Below are positions 39,301-44,370 of a stretch of DNA of 64,000 bases, piece by piece. The notes beneath the pieces are model-generated. The model made no database searches. It was not told where the DNA came from and was given only the letters and a program-made list of their open reading frames with translations. The translations under genes and the position numbers were made by a program. Positions within the stretch are counted from its first letter, which is position 1. Every line of letters begins with the position of its first letter. Origin of the DNA: Dryococelus australis (taxonomy: Eukaryota > Arthropoda > Insecta > Phasmatodea > Phasmatidae); assembly GCA_029891345.1 (NCBI GenBank), contig CM057002.1, forward strand, positions 17,234,295 to 17,298,294, given 5' to 3'.

Positions 39301-42300
39301 GCTTCACGCTGCTTGGAACAACAATTGTCGAAGTTTTGAGAAATGGGTGACTGCTAACATCAGTAAAGGCCAGTTTTCCATAGACTTAACCGTGGATAAT
39401 AAAAACAAAAAAAAATCAATGCATAACTGAAACCATGTTTGAAGATACCATACCGCGGTTGGCGAGGGATTACTGGTATCTATTTTTGACGTGCCTCAAA
39501 TTTTCGACATTTTCGATCCAAACTTTTCACGGTTTCTCGGGATTGGATCGTAATAGAGGGGTTTTACTGTATATATTAATATTTCGTTGAAATGTTGTCA
39601 GATTCATTTACAAGAAACTACAAAATATTGAATTGTAGCTTGGGAGAAAGTAAGCTTTGTTTGGCATTGCATTTTTTTGTAATAGATTGGTGACACAGGA
39701 GGTTACAGATACCTGTCTGATATTAATTCCGAAGACTTGTGACTATTGAATTAAATTAATATTCCATCCAATAATCATGTTGATTTTATTTATGTGCCTT
39801 TCAATGTTTTTAACATTTTGGAAGGCAAGGGTATGAAGTACTAGCATCTCAGGTATCATGCTTTTTAGAACATGTCTTGCTGTTAAAATTAATTTACATT
39901 TAATTTACAAACACATCATTTTCGTGCTAGAGATGATTGAATACACATTGCAAATTTTGTTGTATATGGGTTGGAATGGATCATAATTGGTCTAAGATTC
40001 TCAAAAATATCTATAGCAAAGGACCTGTCCTAACAATCTCATTTCTGGAAACTGTGACAACCAAAATGTGGCGTCGCACAAAGGCCTAATATACAGCATG
40101 ATAAGGCCCCTTGTTTTACATTTCCCGCGAGGAAATGAGATGTTTTACATTGATGGAATAATATTTTAACGTGTACAAATCATCACTTTAAAACTGTACT
40201 GTCAGTGTATATACCTAACAGATTGCAAAAAATTTTATTAAAAATGCAATGCTTTTACAATCTTGAATGAAATGTTGCATTTGTAGCAAATTACATATTG
40301 AAACATATTACAGAAAAATGAAACATCCGTTTATTGAAACTAAAATGATTTAATCTATAAACGCATTGTGATCAAAATGTAGGTAACTCGGACTGGCTCA
40401 AAACAGTATTTTTCTGTTAAGGAAAAGTGGCTTTAAAGGGAACAGGATGGGTGGAACAGGTGAGGAACTAAAACCAGGGTTGGAGGCTGATTTTTTTGCA
40501 GTTTACAGTGCGTAGTGTATTAGTATTGACGTTGGCTGGTGCAGCTGCTTTGGGGCAGGGCATGTGTGCATGTGTATCTCTGTAGACGATTACAGCATGG
40601 AAAAGAGAACTGCACCAGTGGAGGCCACACTGTGGATAAGTGCACATGTTGACAATGTTGCTTGTGTACTAACAGCGTTAGTCATTGCAACCCACATGGT
40701 TTTAAATGTTACAGCTTGCATCTGTTTTTTAATAGATTTTGATGGTAATTTTTTTTGTTTAAAAATTTTTGACTCCTTTCCTTTCTCCCGATTCATCACT
40801 TCTGAAAAATCTGTTTTGTATAAACGTGGTATTTGTATAAACCAGATGCTGTATAAACAAGATTTGTGTTTACATAGATTCAAAAGTATTCCCACATTTT
40901 TCTCTTGGCACTTGCCACAAGTGACTGGCACTTTGTGCTTACACTGTATTTGGTGACAAAGGGATTTCTTATATGCCCTTCCAGGATACTGATTTTTTCA
41001 GATGTGAATCTATTAAAATAAATCAATATTTTAATATCAAATCATCTGTTTTTCTTGCAAGACACCTCTGAAAATTGATTTTGCGCCTTGTAAAACTTGT
41101 GATATTTTAAGTATTTCGAAGGCAAGAGAAAATCAAGTACATAGATCTGGGTTATCAATTTATTCGGAAGATGTCTGAATTAAATTTACATTTCATTTAA
41201 AAATCATATTGTTTTCAGAGACAATTAAATATGGACTTAATAAAGGACTTGGTCAAACTTTGTGCTGCTCATTATTTTTAACATATTTAGTGACGGGGTG
41301 CAGAGTTGGACAAAATTCCTAGCATGAAAAAATTTCCCCAGAACATAAAAATTTAGGTCAAAATTTTCCCAAACTATGAAAACATATTTTTTATAACAAA
41401 TCCTTCACAGTGTCGATGAACATGCACACATTGCAATTTAGGTAATTTAGAAACAAGATATTGGCATACAAAAATTTTACCCTAGAAACATGTTTAGAAA
41501 TGTGTCAACATAGAGTACATTTTAATGTTTTAACTTTGTTTCTAAAAAAAAAAAAAAAAAAAAATGAATAGCTTTTCACTTATGCAATAATTTATTCACT
41601 TATGTTCATAAACAAAAGTATTTTGGAAAGCTGATGGAAATCTGTGTTAAAGTCAGTGTCACACTATGCAGTATTTGATGCTTTAAGTAAACATACAAAA
41701 TAATAGGTAAATTAATTTCACGTAAATTCTTCAAAATCAGAGAATAAAAGTAGCACTCAAAAAATACTTTTGTAATATATTTTTAATCTTAAGTCAGGGC
41801 AACTCAAACAATTAATATTACAATATATCTTGCTAGGGTAATACCCTGAAGAACGAATTTGCTTCCGATACAGTTTAATAACAAATCTTGAAAAACAACA
41901 AATCATTCAATCCTAAATAATACTCAAAACCCACAAATTGAAATGAAACTCATAATTTAATAAAGAAACTTGCCTTAAAATACGTTAATAAACCTCAAAA
42001 ACCAAACTGTAGAAAATTCCTTAATCCTTACGCTCCCACTACTAACAACTTAGAACCTACTCGGGTCACATTTAACATGGGAATGGCAAATTCCACAGCA
42101 GCGCCCCGTACGTTTAGGCACTGCGGCCTGCGAGGGTTCTTATCTCCGGAGCACATTGGGGTTCCAGCTAGGCTGTAGATGATTTCTCTTACTGTGCCTG
42201 CCACAGTGGGGTGGGCATGTCTTCTCGCTCTCTCTCTTTCACTTCCTGTAGATGATTATCTCAGCAGGGTAGCTTTTCCCACCACTCTTCCTCGTTAAGT

Positions 42301-43252
42301 GCCAGTCTGTCAGTTTAGTTCTTAGAATAAGAACGGCAGGTATCGGCATCGGCCCAACACTAAAGATTTCCCCAGACGTATGATATTTCCCACAAACCTG
42401 GTTTGCACGTTTGCAAATTTTGTCCACCTCTGTGGGGGTTTACACAAGGCTGTTGTGTGAACACAAACTTCATGTGAAAAGCATACTATTTATATATACT
42501 TTAAACATCATTTTTAAAAAAATGTTATGGGTCAAAATTGGTTTGTTTTGATTTTGCTAGCAATAGTTATGTTGATGGTATTCTGGGGAACTTTGGTCGG
42601 TCAAAAAATAATGTACTAGTGTTTTATATGTTTTCGCAAAAATAGCATTTTATTTTTGAGTCGTGTAGGTACATATTTCTGTATGCTGTTACATTTCTCA
42701 GGGATTTAGCTGGCTAACAGTTGTATTCAAGGATTGTCCCTTCACTCAGCCTGTTGTGTAACCACTCTTTTCAAGTGAAAATAGACATCATGTCCTCATT
42801 GACTGTTATCCTTGCATGAAATGCCATAGTAGTACTGAGTTCCTCGTACGTCAGTATTTGGGTTCCTGCAGCTGTAAACTTGATCCCAACATCTCAAAAA
42901 TTCTCCAAAATTGGGAGTTGTGTACAGTTTGAAATGACTGGTTACCTGGGGCATTCTGCTAAGCTGTCCACAAGTTACTTTCCAGCTGATGATGGCAGAT
43001 GTGATAGTTTCTGATTCACATTTCGCTCTGGATTCACGTGTGTATAAACAATAGTCGTGGGGTTTAGAATTTGTGATAGTTGCTGATTCACTCATGTGTG
43101 TCTCTATTTACATGTGTATAAACATTAATTGTGGTTTTCTTCAGAGAAGTTCTTGACGAGCATGTTTCTCCTGCAGGCTGAGTCGCTGCAGTATCGACAG
43201 TGAAGACATGGAGAGCTGTTTAAAGCAGCTGACGGTGATACGCAAGAAGTAG
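9163..43252 (+). CDS. cut8: Cut8/Sts1 family nuclear proteasome tethering factor, five exons
   Basis: The product belongs to the Cut8/Sts1 family, which in yeasts anchors the 26S proteasome at the nuclear envelope; in fission yeast Cut8 has a lysine-rich tail, a dimerisation segment and a six-helix bundle. The predicted protein is 271 residues. A basic N-terminal tail with GRRRVPVTWSPD (residues 7-18) is followed by clustered S/T-P sites, the LKGLSHQQLINVI helix (about 93-105), the KKNIFKSLP and DSPAYNRAATH segments (about 139-165), and the QGRQLVESQYWESV to TPVWD region (about 177-208). All junctions are GT-AG, with phases 0, 0, 0 and 2. The start is the first ATG in frame after the TAA at 9070, with G at -3 and +4. 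An upstream coding exon cannot be excluded, because 9073-9162 is also open. No stop or frameshift interrupts the exons, and they are far more GC-rich than the introns, so the gene looks functional. Confidence 0.9.
9367..10461. other. Intron 1 of cut8, first part, nothing else recognised
   Basis: T-rich intronic sequence beginning with the exon 1 splice donor. Short open frames at 9736-9927 and 10007-10237 are low-complexity and match nothing I know. Confidence 0.6.
10468..13628 (+). mobile_element. hAT transposon with 17-bp TIRs and internal transposase remnant
   Basis: The left end is CAGGGCTCATAACAGGT (10468-10484) and the right end, reverse complemented, is CAGGGCTCATAACGGGT (13612-13628), 16 of 17 identical. 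CTTATA abuts both ends (10462-10467 and 13629-13634); hAT duplications are normally 8 bp, so the outer bases may have changed. Subterminal regions repeat a G/A-RTCACT word several times in the same orientation at both ends (GGTCACT, AGTCACT; then GGTCACT, AATCACT, GGTCACT, GATCACT), like the transposase-binding subterminal repeats of other hAT elements. The internal gene is described separately. The element lies in intron 1 of cut8 in the sense orientation. Confidence 0.88.
11285..13230 (+). pseudogene. hAT transposase pseudogene
   Basis: Reading across frames gives a hAT-like transposase with an RNase H fold: an alanine/threonine-rich N-terminal part with ITWTLKSLTSDYS near 11515; the catalytic-core region at 11775-12180 with LLMIGSNGPNVNK and LDLGSCTIHTVHNAFQKGLK; a VTLRWLTMRHM segment near 12190-12230; and a C-terminal dimerisation-like part with HCSADVKRGFS near 12965-13000 and SSRPLDAKLTILSCMKKYG near 13040-13090. 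The longest intact frame is 137 codons (11775-12188). Several stops and shifts interrupt it, so it is inactive. hAT catalytic residues cannot be assigned with certainty by eye. The order and spacing inside the TIRs support one decayed copy. Confidence 0.8.
13635..14840. other. Intronic DNA with C homopolymer and one hAT-like end
   Basis: No gene. A run of 16 C lies at 13809-13824. At 14103 the sequence TAGGGAAGGGTCGAATCC has the style of a hAT terminus, followed by repeated CGAATCC words, but no partner end was found. Confidence 0.5.
14842..15180 (+). repeat. Dispersed repeat with box-B-like motif; inverted copy at 20870-21110
   Basis: The part 14990-15075 recurs in reverse complement at about 20958-21045, including the shared words CTCCTCACTAT, AGGGTCGCC and a GAGGTGG(A/C)TTCCC core. 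GGGTCGAACCCC near 15001 resembles a tRNA box B (GGTTCGANTCC). A start such as GAGGTAGTGGTTAGGCCACTG is D-arm-like but does not match box A well. A tRNA-related SINE is possible; a fragment of another element is equally possible. Confidence 0.55.
15181..16215. other. Intron 1 stretch, no gene recognised
   Basis: Mixed-composition DNA. The open frame at 15570-15797 matches nothing I know. GGGAGTCGAACCCG near 15255 is another box-B-like word, so this stretch may be more repeat sequence. Confidence 0.4.
16291..16350 (+). repeat. Perfect 30-bp tandem duplication
   Basis: Two identical 30-bp units lie head to tail (16291-16320 and 16321-16350). Just upstream, at 16200-16290, degenerate units with the same CTTGCAGACT / GGAGTC words show that the array once extended further. 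Being a multiple of three, it stays open in the surrounding frame (16126-16509), but that frame has no recognisable domain. Confidence 0.85.
16644..16856 (-). other. Unrecognised 70-codon open frame
   Basis: A minus-strand frame with balanced composition (for example EILQAWAAKYIARPETC near its end) sits in repeat-rich intron sequence. I recognise no family. The protein-like composition could reflect a piece of a mobile element, or chance. It starts at an ATG but has no visible partner exons. Confidence 0.2.
17581..17744 (+). repeat. Imperfect direct duplication, period about 117 bp
   Basis: A block with GTGGATGAAGTGAATTAGCT and CTTGGGGTGG (17581-17629) recurs as TGTGGATGGAGTGGGTTAGC and CTTGGGTGG (17699-17744). 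Together with 17266-17586 it forms G-rich intron sequence without a recognisable gene. Confidence 0.6.
18130..18276 (+). CDS. cut8: cut8 exon 2 (residues 69-117)
   Basis: Acceptor TGTGTTTCAG, donor CAG/GTATGC, 49 codons, phase 0 at both ends. It carries a lysine/arginine patch (NSKKSRVEK) and the conserved LKGLSHQQL helix. A second AG at 18111-18112 would shift the frame and is rejected. Confidence 0.88.
18690..19891 (-). mobile_element. Tc1/mariner-like element, decayed, one TIR visible
   Basis: On the minus strand the right edge (19891 inward) reads TACACTACGTGATCAAAAAT and then AACTGGACATCCTG, a terminus in the style of Tc1 elements. The transposase remnant lies inside. No matching left terminus is seen near 18.4-18.8 kb, so that end is lost or too diverged. 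Inserted in intron 2 of cut8, antisense. Confidence 0.65.
18772..19770 (-). pseudogene. Tc1-like transposase pseudogene
   Basis: Near 19.6-19.75 kb the translation gives a helix-turn-helix segment (SVREISTLLNILQSSVSDVM) and then a GRPPML linker, as in the Tc1 N-terminal DNA-binding domain. Near 18.97-19.10 kb come HNQSPAHTVGHMREWFDN and, after a shift, PDLNSREHLCDVLYSQL, the region holding the last two acidic residues of the DDE/D triad, ending in PLLISALHEAWNAIS. The parts are in different frames with stops between them, so no product is possible. The usual PDLNPIEHLWD block has changed to PDLNSREHLCD. Confidence 0.82.
19892..20869. other. Intron 2 stretch with G homopolymer and one hAT-like end
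   Basis: No gene. A run of about 21 G lies at 20113-20133. At 20514, TAGTGATGGGACGGTTCC begins a hAT-style terminus followed by repeated GGTTCTTGG words, with no partner visible. Confidence 0.5.
20870..21110 (-). repeat. Inverted copy of the 14842-15180 repeat
   Basis: The reverse complement of 20958-21045 aligns with 14990-15075, sharing the TCGGATAGAGGTGG / GCGGATGGAGGTGG core, AGTCAAACCCCAG / GTCGAACCCCAG, and CTCCTCACTATNAGGGTCGCC. It sits immediately upstream of the BEL/Pao remnant. Confidence 0.6.
21187..23575 (+). pseudogene. BEL/Pao retrotransposon pol fossil, 5'-truncated
   Basis: Order of remnants: the end of the reverse transcriptase from 21187 (VSAAPYL, then SLEEALRLQSQLISLL and GGFHLRKW); an RNase H region at about 21880-22280 (LLAKFKVAPVK, then PSKCNPADCASWG); and an integrase at about 22790-23437 (MGDLPAF, TSVDYGGAF, YSDCGTNFIGASN, HFGGIWETG, AVLNSRPFVN). 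The catalytic YVDD-type box is FVHD, with one Asp lost. After 23437 the sequence jumps to PVVKLCPLP at about 23479, the end of the DUF5641 domain, so most of that domain is deleted. Gag, protease and the front of RT are absent. Many stops and shifts are present. It lies sense in intron 2 of cut8. Confidence 0.85.
23576..23900 (+). mobile_element. Putative 3' LTR of the BEL/Pao fossil
   Basis: A purine-rich GGTGGGCAGTAA precedes TGTTGGGG at 23576. The second BEL/Pao element in this window has the same arrangement (GGTGGGCGGAA then TGTTTGG at 63918). AATAAA-like AAAATAAAG lies near 23620. The right boundary is not visible because the 5' LTR is missing, so the end given is a guess. Confidence 0.5.
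24042..24203 (+). CDS. cut8: cut8 exon 3 (residues 118-171)
   Basis: Acceptor GGTTTGCAG, donor AAG/GTTGGT, 54 codons, phase 0 at both ends. It encodes the family hallmark PDLRPLEDRLNELKKNIFK and the DSPAYNRAATHV segment. Confidence 0.92.
24204..25135. other. Intron 3 start, no gene seen
   Basis: T-rich, then very AT-rich DNA without recognisable coding sequence. The region from about 24.85 kb may already belong to the upstream part of the LTR family that begins clearly at 25141. Confidence 0.5.
25141..27855 (+). mobile_element. LTR family copy A, with an internal insertion
   Basis: Starts at ATTACGACTC, shared with copies B (29571), C (34370) and D (36920, reversed). It contains a TATA box (CTATATAAG, about 25481), a run of shared blocks (CCAGTCAACACAC, GTAACCTTCAGCACTCAATTG, GGAGGTAGCA) and AATAAACATAC near 25825. 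From about 25905 to 27010 there is about 1.1 kb absent from B and C, an insertion of unknown type. Homology to B then resumes (GGGGTCCATCATATT, GACGGCC/GACAGCC, GGGGGATCA) and continues through the internal ORF to CCGGGCACA near 27850. With no gag after it, this looks like a solo LTR. Confidence 0.65.
27364..27648 (+). CDS. ORF inside the LTR family, conserved between copies A and B
   Basis: A 94-codon frame starts at an ATG preserved in copy B (30608) and has a basic start, MPYGQRHGLKRRERNAAFL, then RQLSALPQPTPEKQ. It matches no family I know. In copy B the same frame is broken by TGA where A has CGA. If the LTR limits proposed here are right, this ORF lies in the 3' part of the LTR. Alternatively the LTR is shorter and this is the start of a leader or Gag. 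A product has not been shown. Confidence 0.35.
   Translation: MPYGQRHGLKRRERNAAFLAARQLSALPQPTPEKQVVQDHAAQLRHESVWTAPVTVLYVSPCLRIHPSCHPVVKELLSGTKVILGWDNVKFWTN
27856..28836. other. Intron 3 remainder, no gene seen
   Basis: AT-rich DNA up to the exon 4 acceptor. The open frame at 28711 upstream of 28837 is intronic and lacks family similarity until the acceptor. Confidence 0.6.
28837..29063 (+). CDS. cut8: cut8 exon 4 (residues 172 to first two bases of codon 247)
   Basis: Acceptor TTGTTTTGCAG, donor AA/GTGAGT. It encodes QGRQLVESQYWESVMEYV and TPVWDIQPHNNARKQCFK, typical of the helical C-terminal domain. The exon ends in phase 2, and the split AA/G lysine codon is completed by exon 5. Confidence 0.92.
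29064..29570. other. Intron 4 start, one hAT-like end
   Basis: TAGAGGTGGGATGATACC at 29325 has hAT-terminal style and is followed by GATACTTGATACTC twice. From about 29440 a segment (AATTTTTGTAAACTA, AAATCAAAGAAAAA) recurs at 46866-46960 and may be the true upstream start of the LTR family. Confidence 0.45.
29571..31096 (+). mobile_element. LTR family copy B, likely 5' LTR
   Basis: Starts TGATTACGACTCATC and shares blocks in order with copy A: GTAACCTTCAGCACTCAATTG, GGAGGTAGCACATG, AATAAACATAC (near 30074), GGGGTCCATCATATTGTC, GGGGATCATTGG, the internal ORF start at 30608, and TTTTGGTCTAG. It ends near CCGGGCACGCA. Directly downstream lie a primer-binding-like site and a gag gene, so B fits a 5' LTR about 1.5 kb long. 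The TATA box is not preserved here. The 5' limit may lie further left (about 29440). Confidence 0.6.
30608..30880 (+). pseudogene. Broken copy of the LTR-internal ORF
   Basis: Same ATG and basic start as 27364-27648, but codon 14 is TGA (30647-30649) where copy A has CGA. Further indels follow. Confidence 0.5.
31112..31125 (+). promoter_or_regulatory. Primer-binding-site-like motif
   Basis: TGGCCCAACATGGG resembles TGGCGCCCAACGTGGGG, the tRNA-Lys type primer-binding site, with a GC dinucleotide lost and CG changed to CA. It lies about 16 bp beyond the proposed end of LTR copy B and 155 bp before the gag start, as expected. Confidence 0.4.
31281..32001 (+). pseudogene. LTR retrotransposon gag with N-terminal PHD-type zinc fingers
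   Basis: From the ATG, a proline-rich start is followed by two zinc-finger arrays: C33-C36-H41-C44-C53-C56, then C64-C69-C79-C82-H87-C90. Their spacing (CX4C, X9, CX2C, X4, HX2C) is that of a PHD finger whose last pair, CERC, lies just past a stop (31557) and a +1 frame change. The second frame (31570-32001) then carries a capsid-like retrotransposon Gag region: EDPVAFMQECEKEFKETYL, WVDKVQLHLKVLALTWWERY, DWKQF. Gag binds RNA and assembles particles; PHD fingers usually bind histone tails or other proteins. The stop and frameshift mean this copy is dead. Confidence 0.72.
32090..32500 (+). pseudogene. Retropepsin-like protease remnant
   Basis: After FDSPGLFCVEVRLNKGN, the place expected for the active-site D-T/S-G reads VLDLPAMGNFI, so the motif is lost. 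The C-terminal signature is clear near 32340-32450: GEPMILGQPWLLQHHYVLAY then GQRRLQLG, matching the ILGLPWLxxH type of Gypsy proteases. The frame shifts between the two parts. Confidence 0.6.
32500..34365 (+). other. Interior of the LTR element without recognisable RT or integrase
   Basis: The stretch to about 33.85 kb is C-rich and translates in several frames to proline/threonine/serine-rich text with no RT, RNase H or integrase motifs. From 33.85 to 34.37 kb it is AT-rich. The element therefore appears to carry gag and protease only, either a deletion or a non-autonomous form. Confidence 0.5.
34370..35465 (+). mobile_element. LTR family copy C, likely 3' LTR, truncated
   Basis: Starts GATTACGACTCATCG, with the shared block TACCTGGAGGATRCGCA, a TATA box (CTATATAAT, about 34672), the hairpin AGCACTGCCAGTGCT (34736-34750), GGAGGTAGCACAGG, then GATCAGCCTGCC and GGGGGATCAGTG. 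The match to B stops near 35465, so about 600 bp of its 3' part is missing. A homopolymer of C lies near 34500. Together with B it encloses the gag/protease region. Confidence 0.6.
35641..35862 (+). pseudogene. hAT transposase C-terminal fragment
   Basis: A 73-codon frame bounded by stops reads DNILEESLVAQRLIFDAF, then TISRALIHCARNAHDRYMEA and a lysine/glutamate-rich end. The pattern of a short TI/PIT-x-x-L helix followed by AR-x-AH/S-x-x-Y parallels the tail of the hAT copy at about 13.10-13.17 kb. No core domain or TIR accompanies it. Confidence 0.5.
36045..36920 (-). mobile_element. LTR family copy D, inverted, solo
   Basis: The reverse complement follows copies A-C in order: GATTACAACTCATTGCTAAG, GAGAATTTTCTA, GGAACTTATAAGYGAAT, the hairpin AGCACTACCTAGTGCT (36483-36498), CAGTTACCTTCAGCACTC, GGTGGTAGCATGG, AATAAACATCC, ending at CCCTTCAGGAGTCC near 36045-36060. 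No gag or pol flanks it. Confidence 0.65.
37340..38170 (+). mobile_element. Related, more diverged LTR-like sequence
   Basis: Begins CTTCGACTCATCTG, like the family start. It contains TTATATATACCGGG (TATA-like, about 37678), then GGTAACCTTCATC and ATAGGAGGTAGTTC as in copies A-D, and AAATAAATACTG near 38098. The open frames at 37550-37903 and 37615-37803 lie inside and match nothing. Probably a second subfamily. Confidence 0.4.
38431..38451 (-). promoter_or_regulatory. Minus-strand primer-binding-site-like motif
   Basis: The reverse complement reads TGGTGCCCAATGTGGGAC, which differs from the tRNA-Lys type TGGCGCCCAACGTGGGGC at three positions, two of them CG-to-TG changes. This suggests a minus-strand Gypsy-type element whose 5' LTR lay to the right, but no gag is recognised to its left. 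Confidence 0.45.
38452..39219. other. Intron 4 stretch, no gene recognised
   Basis: The open frames at 38442-38645 and 38729-39031 have no recognisable domain. The left part could be LTR sequence belonging to the minus-strand primer-binding motif. Confidence 0.4.
39220..39569 (-). mobile_element. Pogo-like element fragment, inverted copy of 44698-45100
   Basis: The minus strand starts at 39569 as CAGTAAAACCCCTCTATTAC, flanked by TA, and continues with words shared in order with the 44698 element: GTGAAAARTTTGG, CAGTAATCCCTCGCCAAC, ACTGATGTTAG and AAGCAGCGTGAAGCAAT. The other end is not identified. CAGT(A/G)NAACCTCTCTAT-type ends are characteristic of pogo/Tigger-like elements. Confidence 0.7.
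39570..41300. other. AT-rich intron with further repeat fragments
   Basis: The part 39780-40020 shares GTGCTAGAGATGATTGAATA with the nested element at about 46024, and a related arrangement lies at 41100-41260. The open frame at 40564-40956 (and its antisense) is not recognisable. Confidence 0.45.
41301..42432. mobile_element. hAT-like element with 17-bp imperfect TIRs
   Basis: The left end CAGAGTTGGACAAAATT and the right end, reverse complemented, CAGAGGTGGACAAAATT match at 16 of 17 positions. The flanking octamers ACGGGGTG and TGGGGGTT agree at five positions, compatible with a decayed 8-bp duplication. A 21-base A run lies at 41544-41564. No transposase is recognised in the 1.13 kb. It lies close to the last cut8 exon. 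Confidence 0.6.
43177..43252 (+). CDS. cut8: cut8 exon 5, C-terminus and stop
   Basis: Acceptor TTTCTCCTGCAG. The first base completes the split lysine codon, followed by 24 codons (DSEDMESCLKQL, then a basic TVIRKK end) and TAG at 43250-43252. The frame fits exon 4 exactly. The intron before it, 14.1 kb, is the longest in the gene. Confidence 0.85.
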
Positions 43253-44262
43253 CCTGTCATGCTGTCACTGTGGCACCCTGAGCCGAGGTACAATTGATGT
43301 GTTGAGAGTAGTGATGTGGCTGCTGCCTTCCATACCTGAAAGTGCCTTGATGTGTTGCTCCAAAGAGAATCAGTCTCTTGCAGAACTGTACTTCTCAGTT
43401 ACTTTACACCATTTTATTTCTCTTTGTAATATTGGCACTGTTCTTGTGTTTAATTTATGACATTTTATGTTTTACACTTATATATGTCAAGATTATGGGT
43501 CATGTAATTCTTATGTTGAAATTTTTAATGTGGCTAGTATCTGCACACAAAATTTAGTGATACTTCATGTGTTACAGTGGTGTTTCTGTTCTCAAAGTTA
43601 CTGTAACTATTTATTATCAACTGTTACTTTTGCAGTTATGTAATCTTGTAATCTTTAGTAGTAGTACAGTTGTTTCTGTTACAATTCAGGGAAATGTTGA
43701 AAATCGCAAGCTGGTGTTGTAAAGTTGGCATCTGTGTTGTTTACAGATAATGAAAATTTGGTACTTTTGAAAATGCATTGTTATTAGATAACTGACACCA
43801 TGCACATTTGTGTTAGTTTGGTAAGTTTTTTTTTATTGAAAGTTTTTTTTTAATTGACCTGTACATGTACACCAAATATCAAGTGATATTTTTAAAAAGG
43901 TGTGTATTTTTGTACTGAAAAAAATTAAGTTTATAGAATAAACTTTGGAGGCTATCGTGAAACCTTTGATTTTAAATGTGATTTATTTATATAACTCTTT
44001 GCATTTGAAACATTCCTACAGGCACTACAATTATACTGAATATGATAGTTGTCACCAGAATCACTAAATACTCTTAAGGATATTTTTTATTCTCTAGATA
44101 TTATTTTACCTTTTCATTAGTGTGTGTATGATGTTGGACATTTGTAATGTGTACATACAAAACTGACAGTCCGTGTAAATTTTTGATGTAAATGCATTAT
44201 GAAACCAGAATGTATGGCATATTTGTAAATGAGAAAAAATAAATTTACAACATTTAGCAAAG
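43253..44262 (+). terminator. cut8 3' UTR with two poly(A) signals
   Basis: AT-rich sequence without open frames follows the stop codon. AATAAA occurs at 43937-43942 and 44238-44243, so two cleavage positions about 300 bp apart are likely. Elements with terminal repeats begin shortly after, at 44371, which fits the gene ending here. Confidence 0.65.
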
Positions 44263-44370
44263 TCCGAGTGTTTGATATTGCATCCTGGACATACATGATT
44301 GAACTGACAGCTACAGTACTTAGTAGCGAACTTGAATGGCTATCTCATTTGTTTTCTGTCAAAATAAATA

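Noticed and set aside
40564..40956. 130-codon frame in intron 4
   Set aside because: Low-complexity, Phe/Cys/Leu-rich text with an overlapping antisense frame of similar length and no recognisable domain.
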